Shown here in pieces: positions 1 to 10,539 of a stretch of DNA of 64,000 nt. The notes beneath the pieces are model-generated. The model had not been told where the DNA came from. It saw only the letters and a program-made list of their open reading frames with translations, and ran no database searches. The stretch is from Acidobacteriota bacterium (GTDB taxonomy: Bacteria; Acidobacteriota; Terriglobia; Terriglobales; Acidobacteriaceae). Made by a program: the position numbers and the translations under genes. Position 1 is the stretch's first letter; each line of letters starts with the position of its first letter. The DNA lies in assembly GCA_021803035.1 (NCBI GenBank), contig JAJZME010000059.1:124001-188000 (forward strand), read 5' to 3'.

Positions 1-64
1 CCTCATCCCGATTCTGGCGCCTGGAACTGGCAATCGCCAGGTCCAGAATCATCCGGCCGGAGTC

Positions 65-553
65 CTAGCTTTTCTCGCTTTCCGCCCTGGCCACAAGCAC
101 CACCGTCGCCAGGCCCAGCAGCAGCACGCCTTCCTCCACGAACTCGCTCCGGGTGTGCAGCTTGTTGAAGTTGGCCGTGATCGGACCGGGAGCCGACGGA
201 TCAATCGTGCCGCCGGCGGCGATGCGGTCGCGCTCCATGGCGGGAATGATGACGAACTGCGAATAGACAGTCAGTCCCATCATCACCGCGATCAGCACCA
301 TGGGCGCCAGCGCGGCGCGCGCCTTGTAAATGCCCCACGCCGGAGCCAGCGCCAGCAGCGCCACCGCAACGGCCCCGGAGACCAGCCCCATGCCGTGCAG
401 AATGCGAATCAACTGCCCCACGATTGTTCCTGCCGCATGAATATCCGGCATCAGCGTGCCGAAGGTGACGGCCGCCGTGATCGGGAAGAAGATTTCCGCG
501 CCCAGCCATACAATGAGCGCGAGATAAAGCAGGGTGCGGAAGACAGTCTTCAT
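65..553 (-). CDS. DUF4149-type (TMEM205-like) integral membrane protein
   Basis: This gene encodes 162 residues with four hydrophobic segments at about residues 5-28, 45-72, 78-102 and 138-156, so it is an integral inner-membrane protein. The layout (first helix with LGAEIFFP, second starting LHGMGL, an acidic-rich loop before the last helix) resembles the DUF4149/TMEM205-like family, whose biochemical role is unknown. The frame is open a further 47 codons upstream, but those residues are polar and non-membrane. I start at the ATG directly before the first helix; no strong ribosome site precedes it. It is divergent from the gene at 707. Confidence 0.6.
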   Translation of the reverse strand: MKTVFRTLLYLALIVWLGAEIFFPITAAVTFGTLMPDIHAAGTIVGQLIRILHGMGLVSGAVAVALLALAPAWGIYKARAALAPMVLIAVMMGLTVYSQFVIIPAMERDRIAAGGTIDPSAPGPITANFNKLHTRSEFVEEGVLLLGLATVVLVARAESEKS

Positions 554-706
554 GGGAGTTAGCATACAGGGGCCAGGGACGGAGCGGCCATGGCAGGTTA
601 CCACTTCCGATGCAGAGCCTTTGACGGATGGGACAGCCTCAGGAGTGCTGCGCGCATTCAGATCGGTGTAGAATTCGCTGGAGAAAGTGAGCACGAAGTG
701 TGGATT

Positions 707-1252
707 ATGCCTGGACCGATCGTCAAAACTCTTTTACTCTCCGGAATTTTGATTGCGTTGCCAGCATTGGCTCAAGAGACACGCATGATCCCCGCCGGCA
801 TTCCTGCTTGCGGGAATCTATCCGCCAGATTTGAGGTGAAGACCGGCAACGGCCCTCGTTCCGTGCAACCGGAACCAGGCAAGGCGCTGGTTTATTTCAT
901 CCAGAATGACAGAAACTTCAATGCAATTCCCAAACCCACCACGAGGCTGGGCGTGGATGGCAAATGGCTGGGAGCCACGCACGGTGATTCCTATCTCTAT
1001 GCATTTGTCGATCCCGGCGTGCATCATCTCTGCGCAAGCCGGCAGTCTCGTGTCATCAAGGGCGTGGGGCTGGCGCTGGCTCATTTTAGTGCGAAAGCGG
1101 ATGGCGTCTACTACTTCCAGATCGAAGATGAGTATCTGCTCGCAGATACCTTCGGCGCCATCAACAAAATGACCCTGACTCCCATGGACAGCGACGAAGG
1201 GCAATTGATGACAGGCACATTCAAGCTCAGCACCTCGCACCTGAAACAATGA
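707..1252 (+). CDS. Secreted DUF2846-like protein
   Basis: The product has 181 residues with an N-terminal signal peptide (hydrophobic run about residues 7-20, then ALAQ, a likely signal peptidase I site). The mature part carries the pattern GKALVYFIQ, a VDGKWLG turn, SYLYAFVDPGVH and a later VYYFQIE strand. This is the plan of the small beta-rich DUF2846 domain found in periplasmic or outer-membrane proteins of unknown function. The frame is open 39 codons further upstream, but the signal peptide fixes the ATG at 707. No operon partner is evident: the next gene, gpsA, is convergent. Confidence 0.6.
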   Translation: MPGPIVKTLLLSGILIALPALAQETRMIPAGIPACGNLSARFEVKTGNGPRSVQPEPGKALVYFIQNDRNFNAIPKPTTRLGVDGKWLGATHGDSYLYAFVDPGVHHLCASRQSRVIKGVGLALAHFSAKADGVYYFQIEDEYLLADTFGAINKMTLTPMDSDEGQLMTGTFKLSTSHLKQ

Positions 1253-1348
1253 TCGCCGGGCGTTCCGCCTTTGGCGATGCGCGGCTTCACGCGCAGCGCC
1301 GAACAGCCTGCGGCGCATCTCATCCATTCCAACGTTTACCGTGCGCAG

Positions 1349-2356
1349 TTAGACTTCGTTCTTCCCCGGCCGCAGCATCAGCTCGCGAATGGCTTCGCGT
1401 GGGTCTTTGCCTTCGTTCAGAATCAGCTCCATCTGCTCGGCAATCGGCATCTCGACTCCGTATCGGCGGGCCAGCCCCAGCGCGGCGCGCGTGGTGCGCA
1501 CGCCTTCGGCCACATGCCCGCCCAGCGAAGCCAGAATCTCGGGCAGCTTGCGCCCTTGTCCCAGCGCCTGGCCCACTGTCCGGTTGCGGCTCAGCGAGCC
1601 GGTGCAGGTCAGCACCAAGTCGCCCACGCCCGAGAGGCCAGCCACCGTCTCGCGGCGCGCGCCGCAAGCCACGGCCAGACGTGTGATCTCCGCAATGCCG
1701 CGGGTAATCAGCGCCGCCGACGGGTTGAAGCCCAGCCCCGCGCCGGCCACAACGCCGGCCGCAATGGCGATTACGTTCTTGAGCGCACCGCCCAACTCCA
1801 CGCCGATCACGTCCGTCGATGTATAAAGCCGCATCGACTCCGACGAAAACCCGTGCCGGACGCGCGCGGCCACGCCGCTGTCGCTGAAGGCCACAGTCAG
1901 AGCTGTCGGTTGTCCCTCGGCCACTTCCCGGGCAAAGCTGGGGCCTGAAAACGCGCCCACCGGCAGCGCCAGCCCCGCCGGCTCCAGCACATCTGAAATC
2001 ACCTGTGTCATGCGCAGCAGCGTGCCGTTTTCAATGCCCTTGGTGGCGCTCACCACAATCTGCCCCGCGTGCATGTGCGGAGCCACGCGGTTCAGCGTCG
2101 CGCGCAGGAACTCCGACGGAATGACGGAGACGACCACCTCGGCCTGCGCCACCGCCGCAACATCCGCGGTGACCTTGATGGCCGCCGGCAACGGAATGCC
2201 CGGCAGAAAGAGAATGTTCTCCTGCGCCGCGGCGATCTTTTCCGCCTCTTCGGCGCTGTGCGACCAGAGCGTGACCTCGTGCCCGCCCCGCCGGCACAGC
2301 GAGAGCGCGATGGCCGTTCCCCATGCGCCGTTGCCCAGAACGATAACGTGGCTCAT
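1349..2356 (-). CDS. gpsA: NAD(P)H-dependent glycerol-3-phosphate dehydrogenase
   Basis: GpsA reduces dihydroxyacetone phosphate to sn-glycerol 3-phosphate, the backbone for phospholipids. The 335-residue length is normal. Residues 4-14 carry the Rossmann motif VLGNGAWGTAI. The later SATKGIENG segment and GGALKNVIAIAAG, with the catalytic lysine, are both present, as is the GLSGVGDLVLTC segment of the C-terminal helical domain. Its ATG overlaps the plsY stop by 4 bp (ATGA), so the acceptor-making enzyme is translationally coupled to the acyltransferase that uses its product. The frame is open upstream inside plsY, but the start given is the only one that begins at the Rossmann strand. Confidence 0.95.
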   Translation of the reverse strand: MSHVIVLGNGAWGTAIALSLCRRGGHEVTLWSHSAEEAEKIAAAQENILFLPGIPLPAAIKVTADVAAVAQAEVVVSVIPSEFLRATLNRVAPHMHAGQIVVSATKGIENGTLLRMTQVISDVLEPAGLALPVGAFSGPSFAREVAEGQPTALTVAFSDSGVAARVRHGFSSESMRLYTSTDVIGVELGGALKNVIAIAAGVVAGAGLGFNPSAALITRGIAEITRLAVACGARRETVAGLSGVGDLVLTCTGSLSRNRTVGQALGQGRKLPEILASLGGHVAEGVRTTRAALGLARRYGVEMPIAEQMELILNEGKDPREAIRELMLRPGKNEV

Positions 2357-2982
2357 GCGGGTTTCGCCGCCCCTATGCGGGATTCCGTGCCCGTCAGCAG
2401 GCGGCGGATATTCTGATGATGCTTGACGATGATAAGCAGGGCAACGATTGCCTGCACGGCAAGGAAGAATGGCGGGCGGTTGTCCCCGCCCAGCAGCCAG
2501 GCAAAGGCCGGAAAGCTGGCCGCGCCCACGATGGACGAAAGCGAAACGAAGCGGCTCGCCGCCAGCACCAGCGCAAAGACCCCGATGGACGCCAGCGCAG
2601 CCAGCGGAGAGGCCACCAGGAACACACCGAAGCCCGTAGCCACGCCCTTGCCGCCGCGAAAGCGGAGCCACACCGGGAACATGTGCCCCACCACCGCGAA
2701 TAGCGCGCTGAGCGCCTCCATGTCGCGCGGCATGGCGCCTGCTGCGTGCATGCTGACCAGCATGCCCAGCCAGACCGCCGTCGCGCCTTTGAGCACGTCC
2801 AGCAAAAATGTGACCGCGCCCAGCCCCTTGCCGCCCGAGCGCATCACATTGGTGGCGCCGATATTGCCGCTGCCCACGGTCCGGATGTCCTGCTTGCGAA
2901 AGCATCGCACCAGCAAATAGCCGGTGGGAATGGAGCCAAGCAGATACGCACCGATCGCGATGAGAACACGTACGAGGAGCAT
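2353..2982 (-). CDS. plsY: Acyl-phosphate:glycerol-3-phosphate acyltransferase PlsY
   Basis: PlsY is an inner-membrane enzyme that transfers the acyl group of acyl-phosphate to position 1 of glycerol 3-phosphate, the first committed step of phospholipid synthesis. The 209 residues form several transmembrane helices. All three signature loops are visible: SGNIGATN at about residues 38-45, GHMFPVWLRFRGGKG near 100-115, and KHHQNIRRLLTGTE near the C-terminus. It is the first gene of a plsY-gpsA pair with a 4-bp overlap. PlsX, which would supply the acyl-phosphate, is not in the window. Confidence 0.95.
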   Translation of the reverse strand: MLLVRVLIAIGAYLLGSIPTGYLLVRCFRKQDIRTVGSGNIGATNVMRSGGKGLGAVTFLLDVLKGATAVWLGMLVSMHAAGAMPRDMEALSALFAVVGHMFPVWLRFRGGKGVATGFGVFLVASPLAALASIGVFALVLAASRFVSLSSIVGAASFPAFAWLLGGDNRPPFFLAVQAIVALLIIVKHHQNIRRLLTGTESRIGAAKPA

Positions 2983-3139
2983 GACGAAACCGAGTTTAGC
3001 AGGTGAGGCGGTGCCGGGGGCAGCACGCCGAATTCAGGCCGGAACCTTACCAATCAGGATCCCCGGCACGGGTTCTTGGCTGGCGCTTCTCAAACTGCGC
3101 AAGCTCTGCTTCCCTGCCCTTCACGGGCATCTTTACCAC

Positions 3140-3550
3140 CTACACCGATATCGCCCGGCGCGCGGCGCTTACCTCTGCGGCCAGCACCTGGAGCACCTTG
3201 AAAGCCACCATCGGATCGGACTGCATGAAGCCGGTGAACTCCGCGCGGGGAATAAAGCTGACCTGTGCACCCGCCCGCGCAACCGCGGTCAGCGTATACG
3301 GCCGATCTCCGAGTAGCCCGGGCAACCCCATCAGGGAGCCGGCAGAGATCTGCAGCGAAAGAATCACTTCGCCGGCTGTTGAATTCATGGAGAGCGTAAC
3401 CCGGCCCTTGCGCAAGATATAAATACCCGCCGGCATCTCTCCCTGTTGGAAAAGGACACGATCCACATCGCAGTCGACCGGCGTAGCCCGCTTGGCAAGC
3501 GCCGCAACGAGCTCCGGATCGGCGACAAATGCGGAGGGATCTAACTGCAT
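3140..3550 (-). CDS. Stand-alone cyclic-nucleotide-binding (Crp/Fnr-type) domain protein
   Basis: The protein is 136 residues and consists essentially of one cNMP-binding beta-roll: FQQGEMPAGIYILRKGRVTLS, then a GSLMGLPGLLGDRPYTLTAVA stretch corresponding to the phosphate-binding region, ending in a helix. No helix-turn-helix follows, so it is not a complete Crp/Fnr regulator; it could be a sensor subunit or a regulator that lost its DNA-binding domain. Upstream ATGs exist at 3592 and 3631, but a perfect -10 box (TATAAT, complement of 3573-3578) lies downstream of them. An AGGA site sits 6 bases before the ATG at 3550, which I therefore prefer. Confidence 0.75.
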   Translation of the reverse strand: MQLDPSAFVADPELVAALAKRATPVDCDVDRVLFQQGEMPAGIYILRKGRVTLSMNSTAGEVILSLQISAGSLMGLPGLLGDRPYTLTAVARAGAQVSFIPRAEFTGFMQSDPMVAFKVLQVLAAEVSAARRAISV

Positions 3551-3572
3551 CGACCGTCCTGAAGAAATGCTG

Positions 3573-3601
3573 ATTATAGGAGTGTGAGACATAGTCAACA
3601 A
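3573..3601 (-). promoter_or_regulatory. Putative sigma70-type promoter of the cNMP-binding protein gene
   Basis: On the minus strand a perfect TATAAT lies at 3578-3573. A TTGTTG sits 17 bp upstream of it (3601-3596), and an alternative TTGACT lies only 14 bp upstream. The predicted transcript would start about 16 bases before the ATG at 3550, which excludes the two upstream ATG codons. The -35 assignment is uncertain. Confidence 0.5.
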
Positions 3602-3780
3602 CGCTGCAGATATGATTGCATCGGTGCGCACTCCCGTTTGTGATGGAGATCACGGAGTGAGGGTTGTCACAATTTACACTCCGGCGCCGGGTCGCAGCCG
3701 AAGCCATTTTTGGTAATTTAAGCCATCCGAATCAGTAAGATAAGGCTCGAAACCGGCGCGATCCAAGCATGCACAGGCAG

Positions 3781-5168
<1,388 letters not shown>

Positions 5169-5178
<10 letters not shown>

Positions 5179-6686
5179 CGCACCCCACAATAGCCCAACT
5201 CGGCCAAGGTTGAAAGCGCTATCTCCGCATCATCGAAGGGAACCGGTCCGGTGGCAAGGATCTGCTCTTTTTCGTGGCCCTTGCCGGCGATCAGAACAAC
5301 GTCGCCCGGCCTGGCCTGACGCAACGCCAGACCGATTGCAGCAGAGCGGTCGGGCTCAATCGCATAGCATACGCCGCTGGCCTTCAGCCCCGGTTCGATC
5401 TCAGCCAGAATGGCGCCGGGATCTTCAGAGCGCGGATTATCGCTGGTTGCTACAACCGAGTCGCTGCCTTCGCCCGCCGCCTGGCCCATCCTGGGCCGCT
5501 TGGTGCGGTCGCGGTCGCCGCCGCAGCCGAAGAGCGTGATGACGCGGCCGCCTGCTGGCGCGGCAATCTGTCGCGCCAGCGCCGTCAGGTTGCGCAGAGC
5601 GTCGTCGGTGTGCGCGTAGTCCACAATCACTGTAAACGGTTGCCCAGCATCCACCGTTTCAAAGCGGCCCGAAACCGGCTTCAGACGCTCCACCGCGGCG
5701 GCCAGATCAGCGAACGCCACGCCCCGCGCATCAGCCGCGGCAAGTGCGGCGAGCAAATTCAGCATGTTCACTTCGCCGGCCAGATGTGAGGTGACGTGAG
5801 CCGAGCCTGCTGGCGTCTCCAGGTCGAAGACGGCGCCGCTGGGTAAAAGTCGATGGTGTTCCGCGCGCCAGTCACCCCGCCCAATGCCGTAGGTGCGAAC
5901 CTCCGCGCCTGCCCGGCTTGCCACCTCCGCCAGCTCCGCCGTGCGAGGATCATGAATATTGAGAACGGCGACGCGCGGCGCCGGATAGACGGTGCCGTCG
6001 AAGAGCAGGCGCTTGGCGGCAAAATACTTGTCCATGTCGCCGTGGTAGTCGAGATGATCGCGGGTCAGGTTGGTGAAAACGCCCACATCGAAGGCGATTC
6101 CGGCGGCGCGGCCTTGATCGAGCGCATGGCTTGAGACCTCGGTGACCAGTTCAGTGGCGCTGTGCGCTGCGCCTTCGGCCATCAGCTCGAATAAGTCTCT
6201 TGCCTCCGGGGTCGTATGGATGGAGGGGCGTATCTGCCCAGCGACGTGATATTCGACTGTGCCCACAAGAACGGTTGTTCGCCCGGCAGCTTTCAGCAGC
6301 GCTTCGGTCAGAAACGCGGTCGTGGTCTTGCCGTTGGTGCCGGTAATGCCGGTTGTAGCCAGTTTGCGCTCGGGATGGCCAAAGAAAGCCGCAGAGGCCG
6401 CGGTCAGCGCCCGCCGCCCGTGCTCGACTTCGATCACCGGAACTCCGGAGTGATAGACGACCACATGGTCGAAGGTCTCCGGAGAGTCAGTAATGATGCC
6501 CAGCGCGCCGGCGGCAATGGCCTTGCCGACAAAGCGGTTCCCGTCGGTCGAGCCACCTTTCATGGCGACGAACACCGCGCCCGGCCGCACGCGCCGGGAG
6601 TCGTACTCGATGGAAGCGATAGGCGCGTCCGAGCCGCCGGATCCGCCTATCCTTGGAATTTCGGCAATCAGATCGTTCCAGATCAT
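5169..6686 (-). CDS. murE: UDP-N-acetylmuramoyl-L-alanyl-D-glutamate--2,6-diaminopimelate ligase
   Basis: MurE adds the third stem-peptide residue. The 505-residue protein has the N-terminal IEYDSRRVRPGAVFVAM motif, a P-loop GITGTNGKTTT, VSSHALDQGR, FTNLTRDHLDYHGDM (with the region of the carbamylated lysine further on) and the C-terminal DNPRSEDP. The DNPR tetrapeptide is the usual signature for meso-diaminopimelate, so the peptidoglycan is inferred to be the DAP type. The frame is open 28 codons upstream; the start given matches the family's N-terminus. It lies 116 bp after the end of a GH28 gene that interrupts the usual ftsI-murE order. Confidence 0.95.
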
Positions 6687-6802
6687 CCTGGGCTTGATTG
6701 TAGATGGCCCGGCGCAATCATGGGGTAGGGAGCCCGCTTTTGCGCCGCCAGCGAAGATGCGGCAGCGCAAAAATGGGAGCGATTGCTGTCAATCCGATTA
6801 CT

Positions 6803-8071
6803 TTACTGGAGCCCAACCGGCGGCGGCACGTTGAAATAGAACGTTGTCACGCCCGTACCCGCAGGGATGATGTTCGAGTTGTCCAGACCGACATTGGCGT
6901 ACTGGCTCTTCGTCTGATTGGTGACGTCGAGGTGTACATGCGCCAGATAGAGACCCAGTGGGTAATCCGCGTTGTAGCCTTCGAACTCAGAGTACGCACC
7001 CGACTGCGAGTCGGCGGCGGTAACTCCGTCCACCACGATATCGTGATAGTAGGGATAACCCTCGAAGCCCGAACAACTGCCGTAATAGGTGTTGAAGATC
7101 AGCAAGTGCTTGACGCCGATCAATTGCGTGTTCCTGTAAGTGATTTGCTTAACCTCTCCGCCACATGCGTAATCAGACTTGATGTTGATGCCGTTGTTAT
7201 CCGTGGAGACGATGCCGAACTTATCGGTGCCAAACACAATGTTGTTTTCCCATAGCACATTGGTCACGCCATACATCGTCTGGCTGCCGATCGACAGGCC
7301 ATGCGTACCGTAGAGCTGGTTGTCTTTCACCGTGATATCCGATGCCGGCGCGGAGTTGGTCTTGACCACGATTCCATCGTCACCCGCGTTAATGGAGCTG
7401 TGAGCAACGGTCACGTCGTTCAAGCTGTCGATGTCAACTCCGTCGGTGTTCTTGGTGTTGGCAGGCGTGAGCACGCGCAGCTTCCAAACCGTCACACCTG
7501 ATCCGTCCTCCATGTAAAGGTGCATCTTGCAGGCGTTCTTCAGGGTGATGTTGTAGACGACAAAGTTCGAGAGGTCCTTGGCCTCGATCAGACGCGGTTT
7601 CCCGATTGAGCTGAGCAGATCGCCGCGGCCGTCAATTGTGCCCGGCCCCATGATGCCGATGTTGGCGCCCTTGGCGTAGATCAGCTCGCTCTCCTTCGCG
7701 TAGCTGTTGTCGCCGAAGAGCGTTACGCCCGGGCCGACCACCAGAGTCTCGCCGGCTTTGAGGTCGAGCTTGTTGGTGAAGAAGGCGTTCTCGGTATTCG
7801 TGGCCGTCAGCACGATGCTTTTGTCCGTGCCCTGGCAAGAATCGAACGCATCCTGAATGCGGGCTGTGTCGTCTTCCGCAGACGTTATGTCCTCCGCTCG
7901 CTGCGAAGTGTTGAAGTCCGCGGTAAGGACCTTACAAACCATGGGATAAGTTGGTTCCTTTACATTGGGACGCTGATCGCCTGTGGCCAGCGTTTGTGCA
8001 AACAGTGCCGACGAAAACATCAATAGAGCAGCCCCCGCTCCGAGAGCCGCGGAAAGACGAATTGTATGCAT
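6803..8071 (-). CDS. Glycoside hydrolase family 28 (polygalacturonase-like), secreted
   Basis: This 422-residue protein has a signal peptide (hydrophobic run about residues 6-26, SALFAQ cleavage site) and a right-handed beta-helix of GH28 type. Family motifs are present: KNTDGVDIDS (the NTD catalytic pair region), INAGDDGIVVK (the DD pair), GTHGLSIGS (the GHG histidine) and NGINIKSD (the R/K-I-K substrate site). GH28 enzymes hydrolyse polygalacturonan or related pectic backbones. The first residue is set by a strong CAGGAGG site 8 bases before the ATG at 8071. It sits between ftsI and murE on the same strand, an unusual location for a polysaccharide hydrolase. The exact substrate cannot be read from sequence. 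Confidence 0.88.
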   Translation of the reverse strand: MHTIRLSAALGAGAALLMFSSALFAQTLATGDQRPNVKEPTYPMVCKVLTADFNTSQRAEDITSAEDDTARIQDAFDSCQGTDKSIVLTATNTENAFFTNKLDLKAGETLVVGPGVTLFGDNSYAKESELIYAKGANIGIMGPGTIDGRGDLLSSIGKPRLIEAKDLSNFVVYNITLKNACKMHLYMEDGSGVTVWKLRVLTPANTKNTDGVDIDSLNDVTVAHSSINAGDDGIVVKTNSAPASDITVKDNQLYGTHGLSIGSQTMYGVTNVLWENNIVFGTDKFGIVSTDNNGINIKSDYACGGEVKQITYRNTQLIGVKHLLIFNTYYGSCSGFEGYPYYHDIVVDGVTAADSQSGAYSEFEGYNADYPLGLYLAHVHLDVTNQTKSQYANVGLDNSNIIPAGTGVTTFYFNVPPPVGLQ

Positions 8072-8287
8072 CTGGAATAGCCTCCTGCGGTGGTCCACTT
8101 AACGCACAAAGAACGATCTATTGTGGTCCGACCACACAGCCGGAAACGATAAATTTCCTTTCATCAATCTGTCAAGGGGAAAAAGTGCATACGAGAATAA
8201 CTCAGGGTTTTTCGCCAATTTGAGGAGTTCTCACGCGCCTTCCCCCGTGGGTCTTCTGATTGGTCCGACTTATGGAATTTTCGCTGC

Positions 8288-10510
8288 TTACCGTGTGCAC
8301 TGGACCACGAGGCGGGTTCCAGGCGGGACCCTGGTGCCAGGCGTGGGGACCTGCTGGCGAACGATCCCATCCCCCACGATCTCCACTTTGAGCCCCGCGG
8401 AGGCAGCCTTTTCGATCGCCTTGCGCAAGGAGAGGCCGGTCAGCGACGGAACTGGAACAGGCTTGACTCCGGGAATAGTGATCGATACCGCATGTGCGTG
8501 TCCGGCGGCCGCATTCGTCTTTTGTTGTTCATGTTCGCGCGCAGGCGATTGCGGGCCGGCGTGGCCAGCGCTCGCCGGTGTGCTTCCGGTGCTATCGCTG
8601 GGCAGATGATTGGCTGCATCGTAAAGAGCCTGGATGTCTTCCTCGCTATCCGCAGAGGCGTCTTTGGCGATGGCGGTCGCAGGCTTCGATTCCGTCTTGG
8701 GCGGTTGCAGCGGCATGTCATACGGCACGCCGAGGTACTGAAGCACCTCCTGCGCGACCTGCGCGAAGACGGGAGCCGCAACCGCGGCGCCGTAATAGTC
8801 GCCTTTGGGCGAATCAATGACCACTGCGATAGCGATGACCGGATTGGTCGCCGGCGCAAAGCCCACGAACGAACCGATGAAATTGGTCTTCGAGTAGAGG
8901 TGCGTCTTGGGATTGACTTTCTGCGCTGTGCCGGTCTTGCCTGCCGAAGAGTAGCCGTCGAGCTGCGCGTTTTTGCCTGTGCCAGAGAGGACGACATCGC
9001 GCATCAACTCGCGCATTTCGGCAGCAGCCCGTTCGGAAATGACGCGGTGTGCGCCATGGGGCAGCGGATTGGGCACCTCTTCATCCAGTCTCACCGGAGA
9101 AGGCTGCAAATGCCGCCGCTCTTCAGCGCGAATGGGACCGAGCTGTCCTGGCATGAGAATGTGCGGAGGCAGATAGACGCCGCCATTGGCGACCGTCGAT
9201 ACCATGGTGACTAGTTGGATCGGCGTGACGGCCACTCCCTGCCCCATGGCCATGTAGCCGATCGTAACCGGCTCCCAGTCGCTTACGGGCCGAAGCAGTC
9301 CCGGCGACTCGCCTGGCAGCCGGATGCCAGTGCGCTGGCCGAAACCGAAATCGCGCATGAAGTGGTACAGGCGCTGGGGCCCGAGCCTCAGCGCCAGATC
9401 GATGGCGGCTACGTCGCTGGAGCGGGCCAGCGCGGTTTCAATCGGAACAATGCCCAGCCCCCAATCGCTCTGGTCGTCGTGAATGATCACGCCGTGCAGA
9501 TCGATCTTGCCGCCATGGCAGTTGAGCATGGTGTTGAGGTTGGCCAGACGGTCCTGGAGTGCGCCCGAGTAGGTGACGATCTTGAAGGTCGAGCCGGGCT
9601 CGTAAACGTCGGTCACGGCGCGATCGTCAAGCACCTCCGGCGAAGCATATTGGAATTTGTTGGGATTGAATGTCGGGCGATTGGCAAGGGCCAGGATCTG
9701 GCCGGTATGCACATCCTGCACCACCACCGTGCCGTGCAGGGCGTGGGTGCGCTCCATGTCCTGCTGCAGCGCCTGCTCGGCCATGAATTGAATATGGGAG
9801 TCGAGGGTCAGCACCAGGTTCTGACCTGGCTGGGGATCGTGCTCGGTCGAGCCCAGAACATGGCTGCGGGCGTCTACGGCGGTGTACATGACCCCTGGCT
9901 TGCCGCGGAGGCGCTTGTTGAACTCCGCTTCGATCCCGCCCAGACCGTTGTCATCCATTCCCACGTAGCCCAGCACCTGCGCGGCAAGATCGTTGTCGGG
10001 ATAGAAGCGCTTGAATTCTTTCTGGAAGTAGATGCCCGGCATATGAAGCGCGCGAACTTTGGCAGCGACCGGGTTGGGGACGCGGCGCGCCACCCAAGCA
10101 AAATAGCGGCCCTGCTCAAGGCGTTTATCGATGGCTTCGGCGGTCGTGAGCGGATCTTGCGGGTCGGTGTGCACTATGGCTGCCAGCTTGCGCGCGGCGG
10201 CATGCTTGTTGGCGATCTGGGCAGGATCGGCGTAGATCGATTCCACCTGGATGGTCATTGCCAGTTCCTGCAGGTTGCGATCATAGATGATGCCACGCTG
10301 CGGAGCCACCTTGAAGGTGCGCATCTGCTGCCTTTCGGCACGCAGCTCATAAGCGGGGTGGCGCACGATCATGAGCCAGCACATGCGCCCGATGATCGCC
10401 AGTACCCAGAAGAGGAAAAATCCGCAGATCAGCCAGAAACGCCGCCGGTTGAGCGGGACAATGCGCGGGGCGTTGGCGCGGCTGCGGACGGCTCGAATGG
10501 CTGGCTGCAT
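8288..10510 (-). CDS. ftsI: Penicillin-binding protein 2/FtsI-type transpeptidase with C-terminal PASTA domain
   Basis: This is the septal peptidoglycan DD-transpeptidase of the dcw cluster, 740 residues. One membrane anchor lies at about 25-47, then the PBP dimerisation/pedestal domain (RGIIYDRNLQELA near 72-84). The transpeptidase domain has all three motifs: S307-T-F-K310, S364-S-D in place of the usual SxN, and K525-T-G-T. A low-complexity linker leads to a single PASTA domain (about 675-740, beginning VPVPSLTGLSLRKAIEKA). A PASTA tail is common in Gram-positive and some acidobacterial PBPs and may bind muropeptide. The gene starts 29 bp after ftsL. The SSD variant of the second motif is noted, not unique. 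Confidence 0.93.
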   Translation of the reverse strand: MQPAIRAVRSRANAPRIVPLNRRRFWLICGFFLFWVLAIIGRMCWLMIVRHPAYELRAERQQMRTFKVAPQRGIIYDRNLQELAMTIQVESIYADPAQIANKHAAARKLAAIVHTDPQDPLTTAEAIDKRLEQGRYFAWVARRVPNPVAAKVRALHMPGIYFQKEFKRFYPDNDLAAQVLGYVGMDDNGLGGIEAEFNKRLRGKPGVMYTAVDARSHVLGSTEHDPQPGQNLVLTLDSHIQFMAEQALQQDMERTHALHGTVVVQDVHTGQILALANRPTFNPNKFQYASPEVLDDRAVTDVYEPGSTFKIVTYSGALQDRLANLNTMLNCHGGKIDLHGVIIHDDQSDWGLGIVPIETALARSSDVAAIDLALRLGPQRLYHFMRDFGFGQRTGIRLPGESPGLLRPVSDWEPVTIGYMAMGQGVAVTPIQLVTMVSTVANGGVYLPPHILMPGQLGPIRAEERRHLQPSPVRLDEEVPNPLPHGAHRVISERAAAEMRELMRDVVLSGTGKNAQLDGYSSAGKTGTAQKVNPKTHLYSKTNFIGSFVGFAPATNPVIAIAVVIDSPKGDYYGAAVAAPVFAQVAQEVLQYLGVPYDMPLQPPKTESKPATAIAKDASADSEEDIQALYDAANHLPSDSTGSTPASAGHAGPQSPAREHEQQKTNAAAGHAHAVSITIPGVKPVPVPSLTGLSLRKAIEKAASAGLKVEIVGDGIVRQQVPTPGTRVPPGTRLVVQCTR

Positions 10511-10539
10511 GGCGGATCGCTAAAGATGCGCGGGCAGCC

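Noticed and set aside
3581..3592. An alternative ATG start for the cNMP-binding protein at 3592
   Set aside because: It lies upstream of the TATAAT box, so it would not be in the transcript from that promoter, and it has no ribosome site.
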